Shown here in pieces: positions 54,632-63,938 of a DNA stretch of 64,000 nt. The stretch is from Castellaniella sp035707805. Lineage in GTDB: Bacteria; Pseudomonadota; Gammaproteobacteria; Burkholderiales; Burkholderiaceae_B. Every line of letters starts with the position of its first letter. Position 1 is the first letter of the stretch. The stretch spans positions 1-64,000 of the forward strand of contig DASSTS010000017.1 of assembly GCA_035707805.1 (NCBI GenBank), in the 5' to 3' direction. A program made the position numbers and the translations under genes. The notes below the pieces were generated by a model. That model worked only from the letters and a program-made list of their open reading frames with translations, did no database searches and had not been told where the DNA came from.

Positions 54632-55855
54632 TCAAGCAGCGCCCGGGTTCGCCTCGCGCCGGCCGCCGGGGCGGCCCGCCAGGCGGCTGGAGAGCCACGA
54701 CAGCGCCGCGCAGGCGGCCAGCACGGCCGTCAGCGGCAGGGGACTGTCGTCCACATGCCACAGGCTGACGGCAAAGCCCGACAGGGCGCCGCAGAACATC
54801 TGCAGCGAACCCATCAGCGCCGAGGCCGTCCCCAGGCGCGGCCCCTGTTCGGCCAGCGCCAGGGCGGCCGCATTCGGCCCCACGAAGCCCTGGCTGGCCA
54901 TGAAACCCATCAGGCACAGCATGAGCAGCGGCAGGGTGATCCAGCCCGTCAGCGTCAGGACCAGGGCGGCCGCCGTCATCAGCACCAGGGTGAACTGCGA
55001 GCGGATCAGCAGCTCCAGCGGCCGGCGGCGGTTCAGCAGGCGGGCGCTGACCTGGGCCGCCAGGATCAGGGCGGCCGCGTTCAGGCCGAATACCAGGCCG
55101 AACCACCGCGGGTCGATGCCGTAGATCTGGATGAAGGCGCGCGGCGATCCTGATATATAGGCGAACATGCCGGCCGAGCCCAAGCCGCCCGCCAGGGCGT
55201 AGCCCATGAACCCGCGATGGGTCAGCAGCACGCGGAAATTGGCCAGGATGGCGCCCACGGCCAGCGGCGCGCGGCGTTCCGGATCCAGGGATTCGCGCAT
55301 GTGGCGCGCCACCGCCCAGAACAGGCAGGCGCCGGCCAGCGCCATCAGGTGAAAGACGATGCGCCAGGAGCCCAGGGCCACCGCCTGTCCGCCCAGCAGC
55401 GGGGCCAGGATCGGCATGACCCCCATCACCAGCATCAGCAGGGACAGCGCCTGCGCCGCCTCGCGCGTGTCCAGGTGGTCGCGGATGACGGCGCGCGGCA
55501 CCACCATGCCGGCCGCGCCGCCGAAGGCCTGCACGACGCGCCACAGCAGCAGGTGATCGATGTCCTGGCTCAGGGCGCAGCCCAGCGAGGCCACCGTGAA
55601 CAGCGCCAGGCCCAGCAGCAGGGGCGGCTTGCGGCCGTAGCGGTCGGCCAGCGGTCCGTACAGCAGCTGCGCCGCCGCCAGGCCCAGCAGATAGCTCGCC
55701 AGGGTGCGTTCCACCAGTCCCTGCGACGTGCCCAGGTCGTCGGCGATGGAGCCGAAGGCCGGCAGGTACATGTCGATCGCCACCGGCCCCAGGGCCGCCA
55801 GCGCGCCCATCAGGACCAGCCAGGATGGCATCAGGGCGGGGATTTTGCGAGGCAT
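54632..55855 (-). CDS. Bcr/CflA-type MFS multidrug transporter
   Basis: A 407-residue twelve-helix drug:H+ antiporter of the Bcr/CflA group. The first helix has ALGPVAIDMYLPAFGSIADDLG, typical of this group; motif A reads GPLADRYGRKPPLL (~67-80), and the fifth helix contains VMGVMPILAPLLGG. Substrates cannot be told from sequence. It lies alone between rpmB and the divergent cfa gene. Confidence 0.92.
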   Translation of the reverse strand: MPRKIPALMPSWLVLMGALAALGPVAIDMYLPAFGSIADDLGTSQGLVERTLASYLLGLAAAQLLYGPLADRYGRKPPLLLGLALFTVASLGCALSQDIDHLLLWRVVQAFGGAAGMVVPRAVIRDHLDTREAAQALSLLMLVMGVMPILAPLLGGQAVALGSWRIVFHLMALAGACLFWAVARHMRESLDPERRAPLAVGAILANFRVLLTHRGFMGYALAGGLGSAGMFAYISGSPRAFIQIYGIDPRWFGLVFGLNAAALILAAQVSARLLNRRRPLELLIRSQFTLVLMTAAALVLTLTGWITLPLLMLCLMGFMASQGFVGPNAAALALAEQGPRLGTASALMGSLQMFCGALSGFAVSLWHVDDSPLPLTAVLAACAALSWLSSRLAGRPGGRREANPGAA

Positions 55856-55911
55856 TTGACGCTTGAAGAAGGCATGATTGGCGCTACTATAACAAGGTCC
55901 ATTGTGAACTC

Positions 55912-55925
55912 AGGAGGCTCTGTTG
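55912..55925 (+). promoter_or_regulatory. Ribosome-binding site fixing a TTG start for cfa
   Basis: A full AGGAGG (55912-55917) stands five bases before TTG at 55923, and no ATG lies at a useful distance. The next in-frame ATG comes about twenty codons later. Confidence 0.8.
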
Positions 55926-57182
55926 ACTGCAATCGCATCCATCATTGAGAACAAGCTCGGCGCATTGACCATTCCGGTGTCCATGGAATTGCCGGATGGC
56001 CAACGGGCCGGACCCGCCGACGCGCAGGTGCATTTCACCATTCGGGATCCCGCCGTCCTGACCCATTTCGCGGCCGGCGAGGTCGGGGCCCTGGGCGAGG
56101 ACTACGTGGACGGCAAGTTCGAGTTCACGGGATCCATGCGCGATGTGATGCGGTTGGCGGCCGGCATCCTGCCGGGTTCGCCCGTGGATGCGGCGCAACT
56201 GGGCTGGCTGACGAGCCTGGTGCGGCGCCTGATGTCGGTATGGCGCCATTCGGTGGACCGCGATGCGCGGCAGATCGAGTTCCACTACGACCTGTCAGAC
56301 GATTTCTATGCCCTGTGGCTGGATCCCCGCCGGGTCTATTCCTGCGCCTACTACCGCGAACCCGACATGACGGTGGCGCAGGCCCAGGAGGCCAAACTGG
56401 ACCATATCTGCCGCAAGCTGGCCCTCAAGCCCGGCGAGCGTTTCCTGGACGTGGGCGGCGGCTGGGGCGGCCTGATGCTGTGGGCGGCCGAAAACTACGA
56501 CGTGGACGTCACCGGGATCACCCTGTCCCACAATCAGCATGCCTACGTGAACCGCCTGATCCAGGAAAAAGGCCTGGAAGGGCGGGTGCGGATGGAATTG
56601 CTGGACTACCGCAAGCTCGACGAATCCCGCCCCTACGACAAGATCTCGTCGGTGGGCATGTTCGAACACGTGGGGCGCGCGCAGCTGCCGGCCTATTTCG
56701 GCAAGCTGCGCCGGCTGGTGCGTCCCGGCGGCCTGATCATGAACCACGGCATCACGGCCGGCGGGCTCAGCAACACCGAACTGGGCGCCGGCATGGGCGA
56801 CTTCATCGAGAAATTCATCTTCCCCGGCGGCGAGCTGTCTCACATTCATTACGTGCTGCAGACCATGGCCCAGGCCGGGCTCGAGGACCTGGACGTCGAG
56901 AACATCCGGCCGCACTACGCCCGCACCCTGTGGGCCTGGAGCGATGCCCTGGAGGCCCGCCTGGACGAGGCCCGTGCGATCCTGTCCTCCCCCCAGGGCG
57001 AGCGGTCCCTGCGCGCCTACCGCATGTACCTGGCGGGCTGCGCCATGGGTTTCGAACATGGCTGGATCGCGCTGCACCAGATCATCGCCCAGCCCCAGCC
57101 GGCCGGCCGTTCGGACGAGCTGGACTACCCCGCGGACCAGGCCTATCCCTGGCGCCGAGACTACATCTATCGGGATCGCTGA
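55923..57182 (+). CDS. cfa: Cyclopropane-fatty-acyl-phospholipid synthase family methyltransferase
   Basis: A 419-residue CFA synthase-type enzyme that methylenates unsaturated acyl chains of membrane lipids with SAM. The SAM-binding motif FLDVGGGWGGLMLWAA is at ~172-187, after HYDLSDDFYALWLDPRRVYSCAYYREPDMT, the family's substrate-side signature. The C-terminal ends with AGCAMGFEHGWIALHQI. A SCP2-like N-terminal domain covers ~20-95. Start codon TTG, set by the ribosome site. A possible promoter is TTGAAG (55863-55868) with TATAAC (55888-55893). It is divergent from the MFS gene. Confidence 0.93.
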   Translation: MTAIASIIENKLGALTIPVSMELPDGQRAGPADAQVHFTIRDPAVLTHFAAGEVGALGEDYVDGKFEFTGSMRDVMRLAAGILPGSPVDAAQLGWLTSLVRRLMSVWRHSVDRDARQIEFHYDLSDDFYALWLDPRRVYSCAYYREPDMTVAQAQEAKLDHICRKLALKPGERFLDVGGGWGGLMLWAAENYDVDVTGITLSHNQHAYVNRLIQEKGLEGRVRMELLDYRKLDESRPYDKISSVGMFEHVGRAQLPAYFGKLRRLVRPGGLIMNHGITAGGLSNTELGAGMGDFIEKFIFPGGELSHIHYVLQTMAQAGLEDLDVENIRPHYARTLWAWSDALEARLDEARAILSSPQGERSLRAYRMYLAGCAMGFEHGWIALHQIIAQPQPAGRSDELDYPADQAYPWRRDYIYRDR

Positions 57183-57498
57183 AAAGCCCCGCAGGCCGGG
57201 CGTTTCCCTCCGCCTTCACGGGGTTTTCCCCGGGGGGTGGAAACGCCCCAAACAGCCAAAGGGCTTTATTTTCCGTCATCCTGCGTGTAAAATAACGTTT
57301 CTGCTGTTTATAGATCTTCCATTCCTGATCGCAGCGGGCGCCGGTTTTCCGGGGGCCCGCTTTCGACTGTCCTAGGCGCTTCGCGCCTGCAGTGTCGGTA
57401 TGTATTGGCGGTCTCCACCGTCTTCCGCACACCCTCCCCTAAGCTATGGCGTCCGATGCGTCTGCATCCGGCGTCTCCGTAACCCAAAGGAGGCTTCA
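57183..57498. other. Leader/spacer between cfa and proX
   Basis: 316 bases without a coding frame I would defend. It holds a weak hairpin with TTATTTT (57254-57272), the AT-rich TGTAAAATAACG at ~57286-57297 that may carry a -10 box, the stronger hairpin at 57333-57361, and at the end the proX ribosome site AAAGGAGG. No riboswitch class is recognisable. Confidence 0.6.
57333..57364 (+). terminator. Hairpin, possible terminator or leader structure before proX
   Basis: AGCGGGC (57333-57339) pairs with GCCCGCT (57355-57361), with inner CCGG/CCGG around a TTTT loop and a small internal mismatch; only three T residues follow. It could end the cfa message or fold in the proX leader. Confidence 0.5.
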
Positions 57499-58554
57499 AT
57501 GTCCATCTCCCATTCGACGTCGCGCAATGCGACCCCCGCGTCCCGCTGGACCCGTTCCGCGCTGGGCATGACCCTGGCCGCCGTCCTGGCCGGCCTGTCG
57601 CTGGCCCCCGCCGCCGCCCAGGCGGCCGACAAGGTGCAGTGCGAACTCGACCGCCCCATGCGCTTTGGCGGCATGAACTGGGAATCCAACCTGGTCCTGG
57701 TCGAGGTCGAGCGCTTCATCGCCAAGCACGGCTACGGCTGCGATTCCGAGGTCCTGCCGACCGAAACCCTGCCGGCGCTGGCCGCCCTGGAACGCGGCGA
57801 CCTGGACGTCAACAGCGAGATCTGGCTCAACAGCACGCTCGAGCCCTGGACCAAGGCCGAGGCCACCGGCAAGGTCAAGCGCATCGGCGACATCTATATG
57901 GGCGGCGAAGCCTGGTTCATCCCGAAATACACCGCCGATCGCCTGCCGGACCTGAAGAAGGCGTCCGACCTGCCGAAATACTGGAAGGAATTCAAGGATC
58001 CCGAGGAACCCTCCAAGGGCCGCTTCTACGGCTGCCCCGCGGGCTGGGGCTGCGAGGTGGTCAGCACCAACCTGTTCAAGGCCCTGGGCCTGGGCGACAC
58101 GTTCACTCTGTTCTCCCCCGGCACCGGCGCCACCCAGAAGGCGGCCCTGACGGCGGCTTACAAGCGCAAGGAAAATGTCGTCTTCTATTACTGGTATCCG
58201 ACACCGCTGGTCGGCTCGATGGACCTGGTGAAACTCGAGCTCCCGCCCTATGAAGCGGCCAAGCAGAAATGCCTGACCGACCCCAACTGCGAGAATCCCC
58301 AGGCCTCCGACTACCCAGAAAACCCGGTGTTCACCGCCGTCACCGCGAAATTCACCGAGGAGGCCCCCAAGCTCACCGCCTTCCTCTCCAAGGTCAAGGT
58401 GCCCCTGGACGTCATGAACCAGACCATGGCCTACATGGAAAAGAACGAAGCCGAACCCCAGCCCACCGCGCAGTGGTTCCTGAAGACCAAGCAGGACGTC
58501 TGGACCCAATGGTTGCCCGCCGACGTGACGGAACGGGTCAAGGCCGCCTTGTAA
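57499..58554 (+). CDS. proX: ProX-type osmoprotectant ABC transporter, substrate-binding protein
   Basis: A 351-residue periplasmic binding protein (OpuAC domain). The signal peptide ends about AQA (residue 42). Aromatic residues suited to caging a quaternary ammonium group stand at GGMNWESN, GGEAWFIP, PAGWGCEV and YYWYPTPLVG, as in glycine betaine/proline betaine binding proteins. It has four cysteines, likely as disulfides (GCDSE, GCPAGWGC, CLTDPNC). A very good AAAGGAGG ribosome site precedes it. First gene of proX-proW-proV. Confidence 0.9.
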   Translation: MSISHSTSRNATPASRWTRSALGMTLAAVLAGLSLAPAAAQAADKVQCELDRPMRFGGMNWESNLVLVEVERFIAKHGYGCDSEVLPTETLPALAALERGDLDVNSEIWLNSTLEPWTKAEATGKVKRIGDIYMGGEAWFIPKYTADRLPDLKKASDLPKYWKEFKDPEEPSKGRFYGCPAGWGCEVVSTNLFKALGLGDTFTLFSPGTGATQKAALTAAYKRKENVVFYYWYPTPLVGSMDLVKLELPPYEAAKQKCLTDPNCENPQASDYPENPVFTAVTAKFTEEAPKLTAFLSKVKVPLDVMNQTMAYMEKNEAEPQPTAQWFLKTKQDVWTQWLPADVTERVKAAL

Positions 58555-58563
58555 GGGGGCCGC

Positions 58564-59418
58564 ATGTTTCCTGAACTGATTTCGGCCCGGCAGCTGCAGC
58601 GGCCCATCGACGATTTCGTCAATGGACTGGTGACCCAGTATTCCGACGTGCTGCGGGCGGTGACCCAGCCGTTGCTGGACCTGCTGATCTGGGCCGACCA
58701 CCTGCTGCGGCATTCGCCGTGGTGGGCCATCGTCGGCGTGGTCATGGCCGTGGCCTGGCTCGGCAGCCGCAAATGGCGATTCAGCCTGGCCATGGGGGCG
58801 CTGCTGTGCCTGCTGGGGGCCATCGGCCTCTGGGAGGCCTCGATGCAGACCCTGTCGCTGATGCTGGTGGCGGTGGTGTTCTCGGTGGTCATCGGCGTGC
58901 CCGTAGGGGTCGCCATGGCCAGTTTCCGCTGGGTAAGGGCCGTGATGCTGCCGGTCCTGGACGTCATGCAGACCATGCCCAGCTTCGTCTACCTGATCCC
59001 GGTGGTCATGCTGTTCAACCTCGGCAAGCTGGCCGCGCTGTTCGCCACGGTGATCTATGCCGTGCCGCCGGTCATCCGGCTGACCGACCTGGGCATCCGC
59101 CTGGTCGATGCCGAGGTCCTCGAGGCCTCGCGCGCCTTCGGCGCGAGCCGCACCCGGCAGCTGTTCGGCGTGCAGCTGCCGCTGGCGCTGCCCAACATCA
59201 TGGCCGGCATCAACCAGACCACCATGATGGCGCTGGCCATGGTCGTGATCGCTTCCATGATCGGGGTGCGCGGCCTGGGCTACGAGGTGCTGCAGGGCAT
59301 CAACCGGCTGCAGGTGGGCCGGGGGCTGCTGGCCGGCATCGGGATCGTGGTGCTGGCCATCATCTTCGACCGGATCACGCAGCAGTTCGGCCAGCGGCAA
59401 CAGTCCCGGAGGGCCTGA
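58564..59418 (+). CDS. proW: ProW-type osmoprotectant ABC transporter, permease
   Basis: A 284-residue permease with about six to seven helices. It shows VLDVMQTMPSFVYLIPVVMLFNLGK, the hallmark of ProW/OpuAB permeases, and the EAA coupling loop in EASRAFGASRTRQLFGVQLPLALPNIMAGINQT. It is shorter than E. coli ProW (354), close to the OpuAB size. Nine bases separate it from proX and one base from proV. Confidence 0.93.
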   Translation: MFPELISARQLQRPIDDFVNGLVTQYSDVLRAVTQPLLDLLIWADHLLRHSPWWAIVGVVMAVAWLGSRKWRFSLAMGALLCLLGAIGLWEASMQTLSLMLVAVVFSVVIGVPVGVAMASFRWVRAVMLPVLDVMQTMPSFVYLIPVVMLFNLGKLAALFATVIYAVPPVIRLTDLGIRLVDAEVLEASRAFGASRTRQLFGVQLPLALPNIMAGINQTTMMALAMVVIASMIGVRGLGYEVLQGINRLQVGRGLLAGIGIVVLAIIFDRITQQFGQRQQSRRA

Positions 59419-59419
59419 C

Positions 59420-60655
59420 ATGAACAAGATCGAAGTCCGCAACATCTACAAGATCTTCGGCCCGCATCCGGATCGCTGGCTGCAGGCCGCCCGCGACGGC
59501 CTGTCCAAAGAGGCGCTGCTCGAGCGCAGCGGCCACACGCTGGGGCTGCGCGACATCAGCCTGTCCATCAAGGAAGGCGACATCCACGTCATCATGGGGC
59601 TGTCGGGATCGGGCAAATCCACCCTGATCCGCCACTTCAACCGCCTGATCGAGCCCAGCGCCGGCCAGATCCTGGTCGACGGGATGGACGTGGTCGGCCT
59701 GAAGCCCAAGGCGCTGGAACGCTTTCGCCAACAGAAGATGAGCATGGTGTTCCAGCGCTTCGGCCTGCTGCCGCACCGCACCGTCCTGGACAACGCGGCC
59801 TACGGGCTGGCCGTCCAGGGCCTGGGCCGCGCCGAGCGCAACCGGCGCGCGCTGCACTGGCTGGAACAGGTCGGACTGGCCGGTTTCGAGGCCCAGTACC
59901 CGCACCAGCTGTCGGGCGGCATGCAGCAGCGCGTCGGGCTGGCCCGGGCGCTGGCCACGGATGCCGAGATCCTGCTGATGGACGAGGCCTTCTCGGCCCT
60001 GGATCCGCTGATCCGCCACGAGATGCAGGACCAGCTGCTGTCGCTGCAGGCGCGGCTGAACAAGACCATCGTCTTCATCACCCACGACCTGGACGAGGCG
60101 CTGCGCCTGGGCAACCGCATCGCCATCCTCAAGGACGGCGAACTGATCCAGGAAGGCACGCCCGAGGACATCCTGCTGTCGCCGGCCAACGACTACATCG
60201 AATCCTTCCTGCAGGACGTCAACCGCGGCAAGGTCCTGAATGCGTCCCATGCCTGCAACGAGCGCCCGCTGACGCTGACCACACGCAGCAAGCCCGAACA
60301 CGCCCTGGAACGCCTGGCGGCGCGCGGCTACGAATACGCCGCCGTGCTCGACGGCAAGCGGCTGGCGGGCGTGCTGACCCGCGAGGACGCGCAGCGCGCC
60401 GTGCGGGAAGGCGCGCGCGACATCGCCCGCCATCTCAGCGACATGGCGTCCGTGCCCGCCTCGGCCGGCCTGGACGAAGTCCTGGCGCGCCTGCTGCGCA
60501 CCCCCGAGCCCGTCGCCGTGACGGGCGACCAGGGCGAATTCATTGGTGTGCTGTCGCGCAGCAGGGTGGTCGAGCTGGTGACGCCAGGCCCGGGCCCGGA
60601 GGCGCCCGCCACCCAGGACGAGGCCGTCCCCCAGGCCGACCGGCCTGCCGCCTAA
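59420..60655 (+). CDS. proV: ProV-type osmoprotectant ABC transporter, ATPase with CBS domains
   Basis: A 411-residue ATPase. Walker A GLSGSGKST is at 60-68, signature LSGGMQQRVGLARALA, Walker B LLMDEAFSALDP, H-loop FITHDLDEALRLG. The C-terminal ~130 residues form two CBS-like repeats, which in OpuA sense ionic strength. The N-terminal VRNIYKIFGPHP is typical of ProV. Gene order binding protein-permease-ATPase is reversed relative to E. coli proVWX. It is convergent with the MATE gene, nine bases apart. Confidence 0.94.
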   Translation: MNKIEVRNIYKIFGPHPDRWLQAARDGLSKEALLERSGHTLGLRDISLSIKEGDIHVIMGLSGSGKSTLIRHFNRLIEPSAGQILVDGMDVVGLKPKALERFRQQKMSMVFQRFGLLPHRTVLDNAAYGLAVQGLGRAERNRRALHWLEQVGLAGFEAQYPHQLSGGMQQRVGLARALATDAEILLMDEAFSALDPLIRHEMQDQLLSLQARLNKTIVFITHDLDEALRLGNRIAILKDGELIQEGTPEDILLSPANDYIESFLQDVNRGKVLNASHACNERPLTLTTRSKPEHALERLAARGYEYAAVLDGKRLAGVLTREDAQRAVREGARDIARHLSDMASVPASAGLDEVLARLLRTPEPVAVTGDQGEFIGVLSRSRVVELVTPGPGPEAPATQDEAVPQADRPAA

Positions 60656-60664
60656 GACTAAGGC

Positions 60665-62083
60665 CTAGGGGCGCGCCGCGAACGGCGCTCCGGCGCCGCG
60701 CCGCTGGCGGCGCAGCACGTAGGCGTACCAGCCGAACAGCAGCAGCGCCGTCAGGGCCAGCCCCGCCATGGCCATGATCCACATGGTCGCGGCGCCCACG
60801 GGGGCGCCCGGCATGAACCAGTCCGCCACAGGCGCCAGCGCGCCGGCCCGGGGCCCGTACCCCAGCCACCAGCCGCCGACCAGCCCCAGGCCCGTCAGCG
60901 CCGTGATCTGCAGGATCAGCGGCACCATCGCGATCTTGTAGGCGCGCAGGATATAGGCGCCGATGCAGTGCATGGCGTCGCAGAAATGGAACCAGGGGGC
61001 GATCTGCAGCAGCGCCAGCGCGATGACCGCGACCTGCATGTCGTTGGTGTAGGCGAAGACGATGGGCTTTTGCGCGCCGATCAGGATCAGGTTGGTCAGC
61101 ACCGCGCCGGCCAGCACCAGGGCGATGCCATGCAGGCCCGTGCGCCGCGCGGCATCCAGCTCGCGCGCGCCGACCGACTGGGCCGCCAGCGAGGCGGTCG
61201 AGAGGCTGAGGGACATGGGCAGCATGTAGCACAGGGCGATCAGGTTGGCCAGGATCTGCTGGGCGCCGCTGGCGTACAGCCCATCGCGCGCCACCAGCAG
61301 CGCCATGAAGCTGAACGCGCAGACCTCGATCAGGTAGGACCCGCCCATGGGCAGGCCCAGGCGCAGCAGTTCCTTCTGGTCCTGCCAGCGCGGGCGGCCG
61401 ACCCGCGGCTGCAGGGCGCGAAAGGCCGGCTGGCGCCGCACCATCCAGAGGCCCGCCGCCAGCATCATCCAGTTCACCACCAGCGTCGCTGCCCCGGCGC
61501 CGACGGCGCCCATGGGCTCCAGGCCCAGGCCCCCGAAGATGAACCAGGTGTTGAACAGCAGCTTGAAGGCAATGCTGCCCAGGTTGATCAGCATCACCCC
61601 GCGCGTGTGCGAGATGGCCGTGGCCATGGCGTAGATGGTGCGAAACAGCAGGGCCGAGGGCAGGGCCAGAGCCAGCGCGATCAGGTAGCCCGCGACCCGC
61701 TGGCGCACGGCAGGCTCGATCGAGCCCGACAGCGACAGCCAGGCGTCGGGAAACAGCAGGGTGGCCCCGCCCAGGACGGACAGGGCCAGGGCCAGCCAGA
61801 CCCCCTGGCCCCAGGCCTGGCCCGCCTGGGCCAGGCGCCGCGCGCCGAAATGCTGGGCGATGATCGGAATGAGCGCGTGGATGACGCCCATCAGGCCGAC
61901 GAACACCGTGATGTAGATCGACGCCCCCAGCGCCATGGCCTGCAAGTCGATGGCGTCGGTGTGGCCGACCATGGCCGTGTCGAGCACGGCGAAGACGATG
62001 CCCGCCCAGGCGCTGACCAGGATGGGCCACGCCTGCTGCAGGATGACGCGCCAGGGCGCGGAAGGTGCCTGGATGGTGGACAT
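60665..62083 (-). CDS. MATE-family multidrug/Na+(H+) antiporter
   Basis: A 472-residue twelve-helix MATE exporter of the NorM branch. Typical segments: AWPILVSAWAGIVFAVLDTAMVGH at the start, TVFVGLMGVIHALIPIIAQHFGARR, and the repeat-half GLPMGGSYLIEVCAFSFMALLVAR. The start at 62083 gives the normal N-terminus; the frame continues open upstream through the glycosyltransferase in another register and was rejected. Substrates are unknown. It follows the glycosyltransferase by 26 bases. Confidence 0.92.
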   Translation of the reverse strand: MSTIQAPSAPWRVILQQAWPILVSAWAGIVFAVLDTAMVGHTDAIDLQAMALGASIYITVFVGLMGVIHALIPIIAQHFGARRLAQAGQAWGQGVWLALALSVLGGATLLFPDAWLSLSGSIEPAVRQRVAGYLIALALALPSALLFRTIYAMATAISHTRGVMLINLGSIAFKLLFNTWFIFGGLGLEPMGAVGAGAATLVVNWMMLAAGLWMVRRQPAFRALQPRVGRPRWQDQKELLRLGLPMGGSYLIEVCAFSFMALLVARDGLYASGAQQILANLIALCYMLPMSLSLSTASLAAQSVGARELDAARRTGLHGIALVLAGAVLTNLILIGAQKPIVFAYTNDMQVAVIALALLQIAPWFHFCDAMHCIGAYILRAYKIAMVPLILQITALTGLGLVGGWWLGYGPRAGALAPVADWFMPGAPVGAATMWIMAMAGLALTALLLFGWYAYVLRRQRRGAGAPFAARP

Positions 62084-62109
62084 GGGCGAACCGGAAGGAA
62101 GGGCGGCGC

Positions 62110-63873
62110 TCAGCGGGGGGCCGTACGCACGAGGCGGAACATCTCGTGCCGGTCGGGGCCGCGCCGGCCTTCCCAGAGAATGTCGTAGCCCGGGCCGGAG
62201 CCTCGCCGGGCCTCGCTGCCGTGGATGCTGAGCTGCTGCAGCAGCAGCGGGCATTGCTCGTCGAAGCTGAATTCGATCTGGTTGAAGACCAGGAAGGACG
62301 CGCGCTGCCCGCTGCCCAGCCCCTGGGTGCGGATGCATTCCCCAGGCTGCCGGTCGCGGTCCAGGGCCCGCGCAAGCGAGGCCGAGACCTCGCGGTAGCT
62401 GCGCACGTAGTCCAGCGCCGGCATCCACAGGGTGGCCAGCAGCAGCCAGGTGGTCAGCAGGCCGCCCGCGGACAGGGCGGTGCCGCGCCAAAGCCCCGCC
62501 GGCTGGCTGCGCAGGCGCCAGCGGACCAGGACGATCCAGGCCAGCGAGCCCAGCAGCGCGATGGCGGTGGCGGGCCAGGCGACGTGGATGTCGAACCCCC
62601 GCGTCTGGCGGGCGATGTTGGCAGAGATCTGCGCCGGCCAGCCGGTCTGCAGGGCGATCCAGCCCAGCCAGACGGTCGCGGCCGTCAGGGAAAAGCACAT
62701 CACGGCGAACCAGTCCAGGGTGTTCACCACCCCGCGCCGCAGCGTCGGCAGGGCGAAGGCCGCCAGGACGGCGCATGGCACGGCCAGCGTGCTGTATTCG
62801 GGTTCGAAGGGATCGCTGCTGGCCAGCAGCACCAGGGCGGCGCTCAGGGCGAAGCCCAGGGGGATGCGCATGTGCGGGGCGGCGAACCACCCCCGCCAGC
62901 GCCACAGGGCCAAGAGTGCCAGCGGCCAGGTGGGCCACAGGAACCAAGGCAGGTCGCGCACGATGTTCAGCCAGGCGCGGGCGCTGGGCCAGCCGAAGGC
63001 ATGCCGGCTCCAGGTGATCCAGCTCTGGGTCCAATAGGGGCCGAAGGTGCGCGCGGGAATCCACCAGAGCAGCATCAGGACGGCGGCGATCAGCAGGCTG
63101 ACCGCCAGCCATTTGCGCGCGGCCGCCAGCGGGCCGCCCGGGATGAACAGGATGGGCAGCGCCAGCATCAGGGGCAGGCAGCCCAGCCAGCCGCGCGCGA
63201 GGAAGGCCGCGCCGATGGCCACGCCCAGGGTCGCGGCCCCCGAGACGGGGTGGTCGAGCATGCGCGCCGCGGCGTACAGGGCCAGGGCCTGGAAGGCGAT
63301 CACGGCCGGGACCTCGGAGGTCTCGTGCATGCGCCAGATGATGCCCACCGTGGCCACGATCAGCAGCAGCGCGGCGTCGGCCAGCATCCGGCCGTAGTCG
63401 CGCTCGCCGGGTTCGCCGCCGAATGGCAGGGCCAGGGGCTGGGCCTCGGCGCGCCGGCCCAGCAGGTAGGTGCCGTACCAGATGGAACTGGTCAGGATGG
63501 CGAACCACAGGATGTTGGGCAGCCGCGAGGCGATGATCGCGGCGTTCAGGGGGCTGAAGAACAGCTCCAGCAGCGGGCTCAGCGCCCAGATGAAGATCGC
63601 CCCGACCCAGGTCACCAGGGGGCCGTCCTGGGCCTGCGCCAGATGGCCGACCTGGGGCAGCAGCCAGGCGTGTTCCTGGCCGGAGAGGGCGGTCAGCATG
63701 GTGGCCAGCCCGGTGACGTCGTCGGTCTTCCAGGGGTCGCGATAGAACAGGCCGGCCAGGATGTAGACCAGCCCCACCGTCGACAGGAACAGGCGGGGCA
63801 GCTTGGCGGCCGCCGTGGCGGTCAGCCGGGCGGGCGTGGATCGCAGGTCTTTTGTGCGCACTGGCTCGGTCAC
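62110..63873 (-). CDS. GT-C membrane glycosyltransferase (ArnT/PMT-like)
   Basis: A 587-residue integral membrane protein with about ten to twelve helices. After the first helix it has GLFYRDPWKTDD (~42-53), the acidic periplasmic loop pattern of ArnT/PMT-type GT-C enzymes that take sugars from polyprenyl carriers. The C-terminal ~110 residues are soluble. Lipid A or another envelope glycan is a possible target, but none is proven; no arn genes are nearby. The start is a GTG at 63873 without a clear ribosome site. No ATG lies close behind. Confidence 0.8.
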   Translation of the reverse strand: MTEPVRTKDLRSTPARLTATAAAKLPRLFLSTVGLVYILAGLFYRDPWKTDDVTGLATMLTALSGQEHAWLLPQVGHLAQAQDGPLVTWVGAIFIWALSPLLELFFSPLNAAIIASRLPNILWFAILTSSIWYGTYLLGRRAEAQPLALPFGGEPGERDYGRMLADAALLLIVATVGIIWRMHETSEVPAVIAFQALALYAAARMLDHPVSGAATLGVAIGAAFLARGWLGCLPLMLALPILFIPGGPLAAARKWLAVSLLIAAVLMLLWWIPARTFGPYWTQSWITWSRHAFGWPSARAWLNIVRDLPWFLWPTWPLALLALWRWRGWFAAPHMRIPLGFALSAALVLLASSDPFEPEYSTLAVPCAVLAAFALPTLRRGVVNTLDWFAVMCFSLTAATVWLGWIALQTGWPAQISANIARQTRGFDIHVAWPATAIALLGSLAWIVLVRWRLRSQPAGLWRGTALSAGGLLTTWLLLATLWMPALDYVRSYREVSASLARALDRDRQPGECIRTQGLGSGQRASFLVFNQIEFSFDEQCPLLLQQLSIHGSEARRGSGPGYDILWEGRRGPDRHEMFRLVRTAPR

Positions 63874-63901
63874 CGGGAAAGGGTAGGGCCCATGTTAAAT
63901 G

Positions 63902-63923
63902 AAAAAAGCAGCCCATCGGCTGC
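63902..63923 (-). terminator. Intrinsic terminator on the minus strand at the right edge
   Basis: Stem GCAGCC (63908-63913) / GGCTGC (63918-63923), loop CATC. On the minus strand it is followed by six T residues (complement of 63902-63907). It would end a minus-strand transcript coming from beyond 63930. Confidence 0.8.
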
Positions 63924-63938
63924 CTTTCACAGAGGTGC

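Noticed and set aside
51299..55153. Plus-strand open frame of 1,284 codons opposite leuS, rpmG and rpmB
   Set aside because: It is an antisense shadow in very GC-rich sequence. leuS, L33 and L28 on the other strand are unmistakable, and the frame has no protein-like pattern or ribosome site.
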